Assembly: GCA_902511575.1 (NCBI GenBank)
Contig: CABXFU010000005.1
Span: forward strand, 1 to 64,000
Length of the DNA stretch: 64,000 nt
From: an uncultured SAR86 cluster bacterium
GTDB taxonomy: Bacteria; Pseudomonadota; Gammaproteobacteria; Magnimaribacterales; D2472
Direction of reading: 5' to 3'
Translations under genes and position numbers: made by a program
Notes under the pieces: generated by a model
What the model saw: only the letters and a program-made list of their open reading frames with translations
What the model was told of the DNA's origin: nothing
Database searches by the model: none
In this document: piece after piece, positions 27,197-34,546 of the stretch
Layout: the number at the start of each line of letters is the position of its first letter
How positions within the stretch are numbered: the stretch's first letter is position 1

Positions 27197-27805
27197 ATGA
27201 TTTTATATTCTGACAAAGACGACCATTACAGCCACAGAGTAAGAATTGTTCTTGCTGAAAAGGATATTGCTTGTGAAATAAGAGAGACTACAAATGAAGA
27301 GGCTCCAGAGGAAGTTTTAGCGCTTAATCCATATCATACCCTTCCTATTCTGGCTGATAGGGATCTTGGTTTGTATGATGCAGGAGTAATGCTGGAGTAT
27401 CTTGATGAGCGCTTCCCACATCCTCCTCTTCTGCCGGTCTATCCAGTATCAAGGGCTAATAGCCGAACACTTATGTTGAGAATAGATAAAGAATGGTGCC
27501 CATTAGTCGATACCTTAATTACTAAAGAGCTTTCTGAGAAGGAACTATTGATCGTTAGGGAAGAGTTGCTGAATGAAATAAGCACAGTTGCTCCGACTTT
27601 CAAAGAATTTGATTTTTTTATGAGTGAAGATTTTTCTCTAATAGATTGTTATCTAGCCCCAATTTTGTGGAGGCTTCCTTCTCTTGGAATCAATCTCCCT
27701 TTAAATAGGCATCTCAAACCTTTGCTGGATTATCAAACTAAAATATTTGCCAGACCCAGCTTCCAAGACAGCCTTTCTTTAATAGAGAGAGATCTTAGGG
27801 ATTAA
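27197..27805 (+). CDS. sspA: Stringent starvation protein A
   Basis: SspA is a glutathione S-transferase-fold protein that binds RNA polymerase and alters transcription during starvation and acid stress. The 202-residue protein begins MILYSDKDDHYSHRVRIVLAEK and has the NPYHTLPILADRDL motif of the thioredoxin-like half. It has its own GGAAG-type ribosome site. sspB, which usually follows, is missing: the next gene is convergent and overlaps its last 4 bases. Confidence 0.93.
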   Translation: MILYSDKDDHYSHRVRIVLAEKDIACEIRETTNEEAPEEVLALNPYHTLPILADRDLGLYDAGVMLEYLDERFPHPPLLPVYPVSRANSRTLMLRIDKEWCPLVDTLITKELSEKELLIVREELLNEISTVAPTFKEFDFFMSEDFSLIDCYLAPILWRLPSLGINLPLNRHLKPLLDYQTKIFARPSFQDSLSLIERDLRD

Positions 27806-28905
27806 GACGAAATTAAATCTGGGCTAATTCTCTGCAAAGGAATATCTCTTTTGGCGCATGAATTAGATTGATAAACAATACTACCAGTCACTCCATTTAT
27901 TTTTGCTGATTGAACCCCAGCTTGTTTTAGAATTTGCAGTAATAACCATTCATGCAAAGCTCCTAGCTTTAGGAAATTTTTAAGAGATGCTGGTTCATCA
28001 TTCTTAATTTTTGATGTTAGATAAATAGATGCGGGAGTCAATGAATCTTCATAATCTAGAAGTTGAAGAGGGGTGTTTATTTCCTCTAGAGATGAAATAA
28101 AGTTTAAATATATGAAATCACTTCCTCCATGATATCTTAGAGCTGGGATCATTGATTTATATTCTTGAGGATTTAATATAATTATAATTTGCTTGAAATC
28201 AGACCTAGGCCGAGGGCTAAAATTTAGATTTTGATTAGGGTTCAGGTTTGAAATTTTATTGAACCGTTTTTCGCTAAATTTAACTCCTAAAATCTCAGCT
28301 GAGAACTCTTGAAAATTCGTTCCAGTATATTTTATTCTTACAAGGTTTTTATTTTCTGGTTTTAGGCTTTCAGCAAATGATTTATATTCTTCAGAATAAA
28401 TAATTAATGCTGAATCAGAGTTTTTGTTTATTTTCTGATTTATTGATGCAATTGCATCATCGTAAATGCTTGAGCAGAACCCATTAATTTTTTGTGAAAG
28501 TAAGTTTTTTGGCAGGATGATTTGATTGTTTTCATCCCACAAAATATTTACTGGAAGATTGAGTCTATAAACTAACTCTATCAAATCCTTAGAGTATTCA
28601 TGATTTGGTTTGAGCTCGAGGAAATAATTTTTTTTTGTCAGAATTTTTTGATAATTCTTTTTTAATATTTTTGCGTCATTTAATGCCTTTTGATCTAGCA
28701 TTTCATTATCAATAGTTGCTTGTATTATCTCCAGGTCATTATAAAAGTAGCTTTGATAATCATAGATCTCCAGGAAGTCTTTTGGGCTATCTTCCTGAAG
28801 AGATTCAGCTGAATTAAGATTTAAATTTTTAAATGTTGTTGAGCAAGATGCTAAGATAATTAATGCTACAAGACGTGTTAAATGTTTATTTTTTTTAAAA
28901 ATCAT
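27802..28905 (-). CDS. lpoA: LpoA/LppC-like outer-membrane lipoprotein (short)
   Basis: LpoA is an outer-membrane lipoprotein that activates penicillin-binding protein 1A. The 367-residue protein has a lipoprotein signal (IILASC; lipidated Cys at about residue 21) and a C-terminal LppC-type periplasmic-binding fold with a conserved end (INGVTGSIVYQSNSCAKRDIPLQRI). It is divergent from rsmI, the usual location of lpoA (yraM). E. coli LpoA has 678 residues, so the N-terminal TPR domain appears to be reduced or lost. Only 12 bases separate its start from that of rsmI. Confidence 0.72.
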   Translation of the reverse strand: MIFKKNKHLTRLVALIILASCSTTFKNLNLNSAESLQEDSPKDFLEIYDYQSYFYNDLEIIQATIDNEMLDQKALNDAKILKKNYQKILTKKNYFLELKPNHEYSKDLIELVYRLNLPVNILWDENNQIILPKNLLSQKINGFCSSIYDDAIASINQKINKNSDSALIIYSEEYKSFAESLKPENKNLVRIKYTGTNFQEFSAEILGVKFSEKRFNKISNLNPNQNLNFSPRPRSDFKQIIIILNPQEYKSMIPALRYHGGSDFIYLNFISSLEEINTPLQLLDYEDSLTPASIYLTSKIKNDEPASLKNFLKLGALHEWLLLQILKQAGVQSAKINGVTGSIVYQSNSCAKRDIPLQRISPDLISS

Positions 28906-28917
28906 TAACTTAATTTC

Positions 28918-29739
28918 ATGCTTTATATAATTTGCACTCCAATTGGTAATTTAAATGATTTCTCATTGAGGTCAATTAATACTTTAAAGGAAGTAGATAA
29001 GATTTTTGTAGAAGATACCAGGGTTTCAGCAAAACTTTTACAACATTTTGATATTAAAAAGAAAACTAAGCCATTTCATGAGCATAACGAGAATGAAGCT
29101 ACTGATGAGATAATTAAACTCATTAAAAGCGGAGAAACCGTAGCACTTTTATCTGATGCTGGGGCGCCGCTTATATCTGATCCAGGATATCCACTAACAC
29201 AAAGATGTATTAAAGATGGCATTTCTTTTACAGTCCTTCCGGGGCCGTCTGCAGTTATCAATGCATTAATTCTTTCAGGCTTACCGTCAGACAAGTTCTC
29301 CTTTAAAGGATTTTTGCCAAAACAACATGAGGCAAAAAGAAAAATTGCAATAAAGTTACAGAATTGCGATGTAACAAATATTTTTTTTGAATCTGGAAAG
29401 AGGATTAGCAGCACTATTTCAATTTTCTCAGAGAACCTAAGTCCAGATACTCAGTTAGCAATTTGCCGAGAGATGACCAAGGAATATGAATCAATTTATA
29501 GAGGAACTATTGAGGAAATTTTAACTCTTATTAAAAATAATCAAATTACAATGTTAGGAGAGTTTGTAATTCTTGTTTACCCATGCTCATATTCCAGTAT
29601 AGTTTTTGATTTGGATGAAAATTTTTGTCGCCCGTTTCTTGATTATTTATCCCCAACTGATGCATCAAAACTTATAGCTAAAGTTACTTCTTTTTCTAAG
29701 CAAGAAGTATACAAATTCCTCTTAGGCATTTCTAAATAG
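28918..29739 (+). CDS. rsmI: 16S rRNA (cytidine-1402-2'-O)-methyltransferase
   Basis: RsmI methylates the ribose of C1402 in the decoding centre, using SAM. The 273-residue tetrapyrrole-methylase-fold protein starts LYIICTPIGNLNDFSLRS and has VEDTRVSAKLLQHF, LLSDAGAPLISDPGYPL and the VLPGPSAVINALILSG motif. Conserved residues begin at position 2, so the start cannot be later. No Shine-Dalgarno sequence is present in the 12-base gap to lpoA. Confidence 0.96.
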   Translation: MLYIICTPIGNLNDFSLRSINTLKEVDKIFVEDTRVSAKLLQHFDIKKKTKPFHEHNENEATDEIIKLIKSGETVALLSDAGAPLISDPGYPLTQRCIKDGISFTVLPGPSAVINALILSGLPSDKFSFKGFLPKQHEAKRKIAIKLQNCDVTNIFFESGKRISSTISIFSENLSPDTQLAICREMTKEYESIYRGTIEEILTLIKNNQITMLGEFVILVYPCSYSSIVFDLDENFCRPFLDYLSPTDASKLIAKVTSFSKQEVYKFLLGISK

Positions 29740-29762
29740 ATGCAAAAGGTATTAAAATGCAT

Positions 29763-30100
29763 TCGAGTTGATCGGATGACTGCTAGCATTTTGTTAGAGG
29801 AAAGTCCGGACTTCATAGAGTAGAGTGCCAGGTAATTCCTGGGGAGTGTGAGCTCACGGCAAGTGCAACAGAAAATATACCGCCAAGAAATTGGTAAGGG
29901 TGAAATGGTAGGGTAAGAGCCTACCGCGTATTTGGTAACAAATATGGCAGTGTAAACCCCACTTTGAAGCAAAACCAAATAGGAATCCGTTTAGGCTACT
30001 CGTCTAGGATTCGGGTAGGTTGCTTGAGTAATATGGTGACATATTGCCTAGATAGATGGTCATTTAATACAGAATCCGGCTTATAGATCAACTCACCTCA
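29763..30100 (+). ncRNA. rnpB: RNase P RNA (type A)
   Basis: This is the catalytic RNA that removes 5' leaders from pre-tRNAs. Conserved blocks are easy to read: GAGGAAAGTCCGGACT near the 5' end, GTGCCAGGTAA, AGTGCAACAGAAA, GGTAAGGGTGAAA, CAAATAGG, and GGTTGCTTGAG. The ends pair as GAGTTGATC (29765-29773) with GATCAACTC (30086-30094), forming P1. A CCA-binding GGU in the L15 region is not obvious. It lies between rsmI and mraZ, fills most of the 436-base gap between those genes, and is followed by a T-run (30101-30107). Confidence 0.95.
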
Positions 30101-30112
30101 TTTTTTTAAAAA

Positions 30113-30151
30113 AAAGTGTGTAAAAGTGTGTTAAATGTAGTATAAAGTGTG
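30113..30151 (+). promoter_or_regulatory. Probable MraZ operator (GTGTG repeats) at the dcw promoter
   Basis: Four copies of an AAAGTGTG-like unit lie in tandem: GTGTG at 30116-30120, 30126-30130 and 30147-30151, with a degenerate TGTAG at 30136-30140. Spacing is 10, 10 and 11 bases, one helical turn. Evenly spaced short GTG-rich repeats are the known binding pattern of MraZ, which autoregulates dcw. A TATAAA (30141-30146) inside the array could be the -10 box, so MraZ binding would block RNA polymerase. mraZ starts 25 bases downstream. Confidence 0.75.
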
Positions 30152-30175
30152 TAGTTATTAATTTTTACATACATT

Positions 30176-30643
30176 ATGTTTGGTTTTACAACAATTTCGA
30201 TAGATGCAAAGGGAAGACTAGCTATTCCTGCAAAATATCGAGATAAACTTCTTTTTCAAAATGAAGATAGCATTGTTGTAACAAGAGATCCTCAATATCC
30301 AGCATTAAAAATCTATCCAGGTTCAATCTGGAACAGCATATCTAGTGAGCTTCAATCATTACAAGGTCTTGACCCAATTGTAAGAAATTTACAATGGACA
30401 ATCCTAGGAAATGCCAGCGAGAGTTCATTTGATCCCAAAGGCAGAATGTTAATACTTTTACCCTTAGAGCTTAGAGAATACGCAGAAATTAAAAAAGCAG
30501 AAAAAGTATCCTTCATTGGCATGGGAAATAAATTTGAAGTTTGGAATCATCAAAACTGGGAGATGAGGCAAACAGGCGGGGCTTTATCAACTGAAATTCT
30601 TGAGGTTGTATTGCCTGAGAGTTTAAAAAAAATATCTTTTTAA
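30176..30643 (+). CDS. mraZ: Transcriptional regulator MraZ
   Basis: MraZ forms a ring-shaped oligomer of double AbrB-like domains, binds repeats at its own promoter and represses the dcw cluster. The 155-residue protein has two SpoVT/AbrB-like repeats: ISIDAKGRLAIPAKYRD (about residues 6-22) and SSFDPKGRMLILLPLELRE (about 82-100). It is the first gene of the division and cell-wall operon and lies directly behind GTGTG repeats. Here the gene it most directly precedes is ftsZ. Confidence 0.95.
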   Translation: MFGFTTISIDAKGRLAIPAKYRDKLLFQNEDSIVVTRDPQYPALKIYPGSIWNSISSELQSLQGLDPIVRNLQWTILGNASESSFDPKGRMLILLPLELREYAEIKKAEKVSFIGMGNKFEVWNHQNWEMRQTGGALSTEILEVVLPESLKKISF

Positions 30644-30654
30644 AGGGGTAGAAA

Positions 30655-31782
30655 ATGAATTGGGAAATAATTGAAGAAAATGCTGGATTAGCCAAAATTA
30701 AAGTGATTGGTGTAGGTGGCGCAGGTGGAAATGCAGTTATTCATATGATCAATCATGAAATTCAGGGTGCAGATTTTATTTGTGCAAACACTGATTCTCA
30801 AGCATTAGATAGAGCAAAAGGATCTACTATCTTAAAGCTTGGTGATAATGTTACTAGAGGCCTAGGGGCTGGAGCAGATCCGCAGGTAGGAAGAGCAGCA
30901 GCAGAAAGAGATAGGGCTGCAATCGAAGAGTTATTGGCTGGAGCAGATATGATCTTTATAACAGCAGGTATGGGAGGTGGCACTGGGACTGGTGCTGCTC
31001 CAGTAATTGCTGAAATTGCCAAGGAGCTTGGAGCATTAACAGTTGCTGTTGTAACCAAACCATTTAATTTTGAAGGACACAAAAGAAAAGCTGCAGCTGA
31101 ACAAGGAATAGCTGAGCTAGTTGAAGAAGTTGACAGCTTGATTACTATACCGAATCAAAAATTGATGGATATTTTAGGAAGAAAAACATCGATGGAGGAA
31201 GCATTTGCCAAAGCAGATGATATTTTGAAAGGAGCAGTTCAAGGCATATCTGACATTATTATGAAGCCTGGATATATTAATGTTGACTTTGCAGATGTAA
31301 AAACAGTTATGTCAGAAAAGGGAATTGCTATGATGGGTACAGGCCAATCAAGCGCCGATGAAAGAGGAATTGATGCAGCCAGTCAAGCTGTAAGCTCAGA
31401 GTTACTTGAAGATATTGAATTAAAGGATGCGCGAGGTATCTTAGTAAATATAACTGCAAAATCGCCAACAATGGCAGATTTTGATGAAGTTGATTCAGTA
31501 ATTAGAGACTTTACTGCTGATGATGCAACTATTATTTATGGAACCGTAATGGAAGATTCCATGGATGATGAGGAATTACTTGTTACGGTTGTAGCAACAG
31601 GAGTTAATCAAAAAACAGCAACTCTAGCTGTTGATAATTCAAGAAGAGCCACTGTGCAACTTAATCCAGTTGGGCTGGATGCACCTAAAATTGACCAAAC
31701 AGTTGAGTCAGGTGGCACATCGTCTGCAGAGGATATAGATTTCCTTGATGTGCCAACCTTCATGAGAAAGCAAGTAGACTAA
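30655..31782 (+). CDS. ftsZ: Cell division protein FtsZ (relocated within dcw)
   Basis: FtsZ is the tubulin-like GTPase that forms the Z-ring. The 375-residue protein has the GGAGGNAV start, tubulin signature GGGTGTG (residues 107-113), the T7-loop segment NVDFADVKTVM, a short disordered linker and the C-terminal peptide LDVPTFMRKQ, which binds FtsA and ZipA. A strong AAGGGG ribosome site lies ahead of it. In nearly all proteobacteria ftsZ follows ftsA near the end of dcw; here it is second, between mraZ and rsmH, and the position after ftsA is taken by rpsF. Confidence 0.98.
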   Translation: MNWEIIEENAGLAKIKVIGVGGAGGNAVIHMINHEIQGADFICANTDSQALDRAKGSTILKLGDNVTRGLGAGADPQVGRAAAERDRAAIEELLAGADMIFITAGMGGGTGTGAAPVIAEIAKELGALTVAVVTKPFNFEGHKRKAAAEQGIAELVEEVDSLITIPNQKLMDILGRKTSMEEAFAKADDILKGAVQGISDIIMKPGYINVDFADVKTVMSEKGIAMMGTGQSSADERGIDAASQAVSSELLEDIELKDARGILVNITAKSPTMADFDEVDSVIRDFTADDATIIYGTVMEDSMDDEELLVTVVATGVNQKTATLAVDNSRRATVQLNPVGLDAPKIDQTVESGGTSSAEDIDFLDVPTFMRKQVD

Positions 31783-31786
31783 AAAG

Positions 31787-32680
31787 ATGCTTCATGTTCC
31801 AGTTCTGCTGGAAGAATCATTAGATTTCTTGCTGCATGATTTATCTGGAACCTATCTAGATCTCACTTTTGGGCGAGGCAGCCATTCTCAAGAAATTTTA
31901 AATAGAATCTCATCTCAAGGATCACTTAATGCTGTTGACAGAGATCCAGAAGCAGTCTCATATGGAAAAAAAAATATAACAGATTCACGATTTAGCATTT
32001 TTCATGCAAATTATTCTGAAATTGATTCATTATTTCCTCAGCAGAAATTTGATGGAATATTACTAGATCTTGGAACTTGCTCAACTCATTTAGATAACCC
32101 TATTAGAGGTTTTAGTTTTCAAAGTGACGGACCTTTGGATATGAGAATGGATATATCTTCAGGGTTTAGTGCAGCTGAGTGGTTAAATAGCGCGCCTGAA
32201 AAAGAAATAAGTGATATTTTGTATGAATATGGAGATGAGAAAGCATCAAGAAAGATTGCAAAAGCTATAGTGAAATATAGAGCAATAAGCTCGTTGGAAA
32301 CCACGATTGAACTAACAAAAGTAATTGAAACAGTTCTCAAAAGAACTGGCAAAACTCATCCAGCAACAAAGTCATTTCAAGCTATAAGAATTCATGTAAA
32401 CAATGAATTACATCATTTAAAAATAACGCTCTCAAAGCTACATGATGTTCTTAAAGTTGGCGGAGTAGTGGTCATTATTTCATTCCATTCTTTAGAAGAT
32501 AGAATTGTAAAAAATTTCTTTAAACCTGAGATTGAAGAACTGCCAAAAGATATACCAATTAACACCTCTGTAAAAGAAACGTATAGGTCTATTAAGAAGA
32601 AGCTTAAACCATCCTCAAATGAAATTACTGTCAATCCTCGCTCTAGAAGTGCAGTAATGAGAGTTTTTTCAAAGTTATGA
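31787..32680 (+). CDS. rsmH: 16S rRNA (cytosine-1402-N4)-methyltransferase
   Basis: RsmH (MraW) adds the N4-methyl group to C1402 of 16S rRNA; RsmI, upstream in this window, adds the 2'-O-methyl to the same base. The 297-residue protein has HVPVLLEESLDFL, the SAM loop LDLTFGRGSHSQEIL and IISFHSLEDRIVKNFF. It overlaps ftsL by 4 bases. Confidence 0.97.
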   Translation: MLHVPVLLEESLDFLLHDLSGTYLDLTFGRGSHSQEILNRISSQGSLNAVDRDPEAVSYGKKNITDSRFSIFHANYSEIDSLFPQQKFDGILLDLGTCSTHLDNPIRGFSFQSDGPLDMRMDISSGFSAAEWLNSAPEKEISDILYEYGDEKASRKIAKAIVKYRAISSLETTIELTKVIETVLKRTGKTHPATKSFQAIRIHVNNELHHLKITLSKLHDVLKVGGVVVIISFHSLEDRIVKNFFKPEIEELPKDIPINTSVKETYRSIKKKLKPSSNEITVNPRSRSAVMRVFSKL

Positions 32681-32952
32681 AAAAAAATCTCTTAATATAT
32701 ATTTTATTTATAAATATTTTTTTTCTACTTTGTCTATGTCTTGAGACTATCAAAATTAGATGGCAATTTAGTCAAGAGTATGAAAATAATGCTTATCTCC
32801 AAGTTGCAAAGAATAAATTAACAGAAATAAATTTTAATTTACAAACTGAATACTATCACCAGAGTTCACCAGCAAAGGTTGAACGTCATGCCAAAGAAAT
32901 TTTAAAAATGGTAGAGATTACCAAAATAACTCACTTAGATTATGAAAAATAA
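32677..32952 (+). CDS. ftsL: Cell division protein FtsL
   Basis: FtsL is a small bitopic divisome protein that pairs with FtsB through a coiled coil and activates FtsWI. The 91-residue protein has a short N-terminal tail, one membrane helix (about residues 5-24) and a helical periplasmic segment. Sequence conservation is low, as usual; the call rests on size, topology and position between rsmH and ftsI. It overlaps ftsI by 11 bases. Its partner FtsB is at 54255-54557. Confidence 0.85.
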   Translation: MKKNLLIYILFINIFFLLCLCLETIKIRWQFSQEYENNAYLQVAKNKLTEINFNLQTEYYHQSSPAKVERHAKEILKMVEITKITHLDYEK

Positions 32953-34546
32953 TTTTGGTCATAGTTGGCGAGCACATTTAATATATATTTTTTTAGGCAT
33001 TAGCCTTCTTATCTTAGTTTTTAGAATAGTAAGCCTTCAATATATTGAAGGAGACTTCTTAGCAACCAAAGGAAAGAATATGCTTGAGACTTCTAGATCA
33101 ATCCCTGCGAATCGCGGGAGCATATTGGATAGAAATAATTTTCCTCTTGCCGTATCCATCAATCAGTATGACTTATATGCTTTAAAGCATTTTTCTAAGG
33201 AGGATTTTAACAAATTAACAAATATTCTTTTTTTAAAAAAAGATTTTTCCGCTATTAAGCAGCTTAATAAAAAAACTTTAATTTTTTCTAATCTCGATTT
33301 CTCTCAATATGAGAATGTAAAAAGTCTTAATCTTTCTGGTGTTGAGATCGAATCATTTCAAAAAAGGTATTATCCATTAGGTGAGCAGGTATCTACCCTG
33401 ATTGGATTTGCTGGAAAAGATGGATTTGGTTTAGAGGGGCTTGAAAATATTTTGGATTCTGAGTTATCAGGGGTATCAGGTCGAGAGACCATTTATAGGA
33501 ATGCAAGCAGGAGACCCCAAGTGACCCAAGAGGTTATCCAGGGACTTGATACTAAATTAACTATTGATAGCAGAATTCAATTTTATGCATATAAGCATCT
33601 TTCAAGCTTTGTTGAGGCCAATGATGCAAAAGGTGGAAGCGTGATAGTTCTTGATAATATTTCTGGAGAAATTCTTGCTATCGCAAGTTACCCTTCATAC
33701 AACCCCAATAGCCCAAAAAGACAGATAAAAAGAAATAGAGCCTTGGTTGATGCATTCGAACCAGGCTCAATTATAAAACCGCTAGCTTTAGCCAAGGGCA
33801 TTGATATGGGGATACTCTCTAATACTCAGGTAATAGATACTAGTCCAGGATTTATAAATTTGAGTGGAAGGATGGTATCTGATCCAAAAAATTATAATAA
33901 TCTTACTGTTATTGAGGTTATTGCAAAATCAAGCCAAGTTGGAGCCTCGAAGCTAGCTTTGCAAGTTGGAATAGATGGATTGATTTCAGGCTACAGAGGA
34001 TTTGGTCTTTCAAAACCACCTAATGTTTTTTTCCCTGGAATTGCTTATGGAGTTATCAATTCTAGAGAAAATATTTCTGATCATGAAATAGCAAGTATTG
34101 GATTTGGCTACAGCATGACTGCTTCCTCATTACAATTAGCTCAAGCATATTCAGTTTTTGCAAATGAGGGATATCTTAAGGACTTTAAAATCTTTCTAGA
34201 TAATGCTGAAGTATATCAACAACGAGTAATAGGCAAAGATGCTGCCAATGATGTGTTGGAGTCTCTGAAATTAGTTATTTCAGACGGAACAGGAAAATTG
34301 GCAAGAATACCAAATTATGATGTGGCAGGAAAAACAGGCACATCTCATAAAGCTAGTTCTAAGGGTGGATATGATCAAAGTAAATATATAGCTTCTTTTG
34401 CAGGAATTGCACCATTAACATCTAAAAGACTTACAATTTTTGTCAGCATTGATGAGCCAGGATTAAATAATTATTCTGGTGGTAGTGTAGCCGCTCCATT
34501 ATTTGCCGCTATTTCTATTGATGTCTTAAATTATCTAGATGAATAA
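32942..34546 (+). CDS. ftsI: Septal peptidoglycan transpeptidase FtsI (PBP3)
   Basis: FtsI is the class B penicillin-binding protein that cross-links septal peptidoglycan with FtsW. The 534 residues comprise a membrane anchor (about 12-32), a pedestal domain with RGSILDRN, and the transpeptidase domain. The catalytic motif is SIIK (Ser276, Lys279) and KTGT is intact, but the SXN motif reads Ser330-Ser331-Gln332, with Gln where Asn is expected. It overlaps ftsL by 11 and murE by 8 bases. Confidence 0.96.
   Translation: MKNNFGHSWRAHLIYIFLGISLLILVFRIVSLQYIEGDFLATKGKNMLETSRSIPANRGSILDRNNFPLAVSINQYDLYALKHFSKEDFNKLTNILFLKKDFSAIKQLNKKTLIFSNLDFSQYENVKSLNLSGVEIESFQKRYYPLGEQVSTLIGFAGKDGFGLEGLENILDSELSGVSGRETIYRNASRRPQVTQEVIQGLDTKLTIDSRIQFYAYKHLSSFVEANDAKGGSVIVLDNISGEILAIASYPSYNPNSPKRQIKRNRALVDAFEPGSIIKPLALAKGIDMGILSNTQVIDTSPGFINLSGRMVSDPKNYNNLTVIEVIAKSSQVGASKLALQVGIDGLISGYRGFGLSKPPNVFFPGIAYGVINSRENISDHEIASIGFGYSMTASSLQLAQAYSVFANEGYLKDFKIFLDNAEVYQQRVIGKDAANDVLESLKLVISDGTGKLARIPNYDVAGKTGTSHKASSKGGYDQSKYIASFAGIAPLTSKRLTIFVSIDEPGLNNYSGGSVAAPLFAAISIDVLNYLDE

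Noticed and set aside
30641-30655. Possible assembly joint explaining the ftsZ relocation
   Set aside because: Both junctions are tight and in the style of the rest of the operon (11- and 4-base gaps, ribosome site present), so nothing in the sequence suggests a misjoin, though I cannot exclude it.
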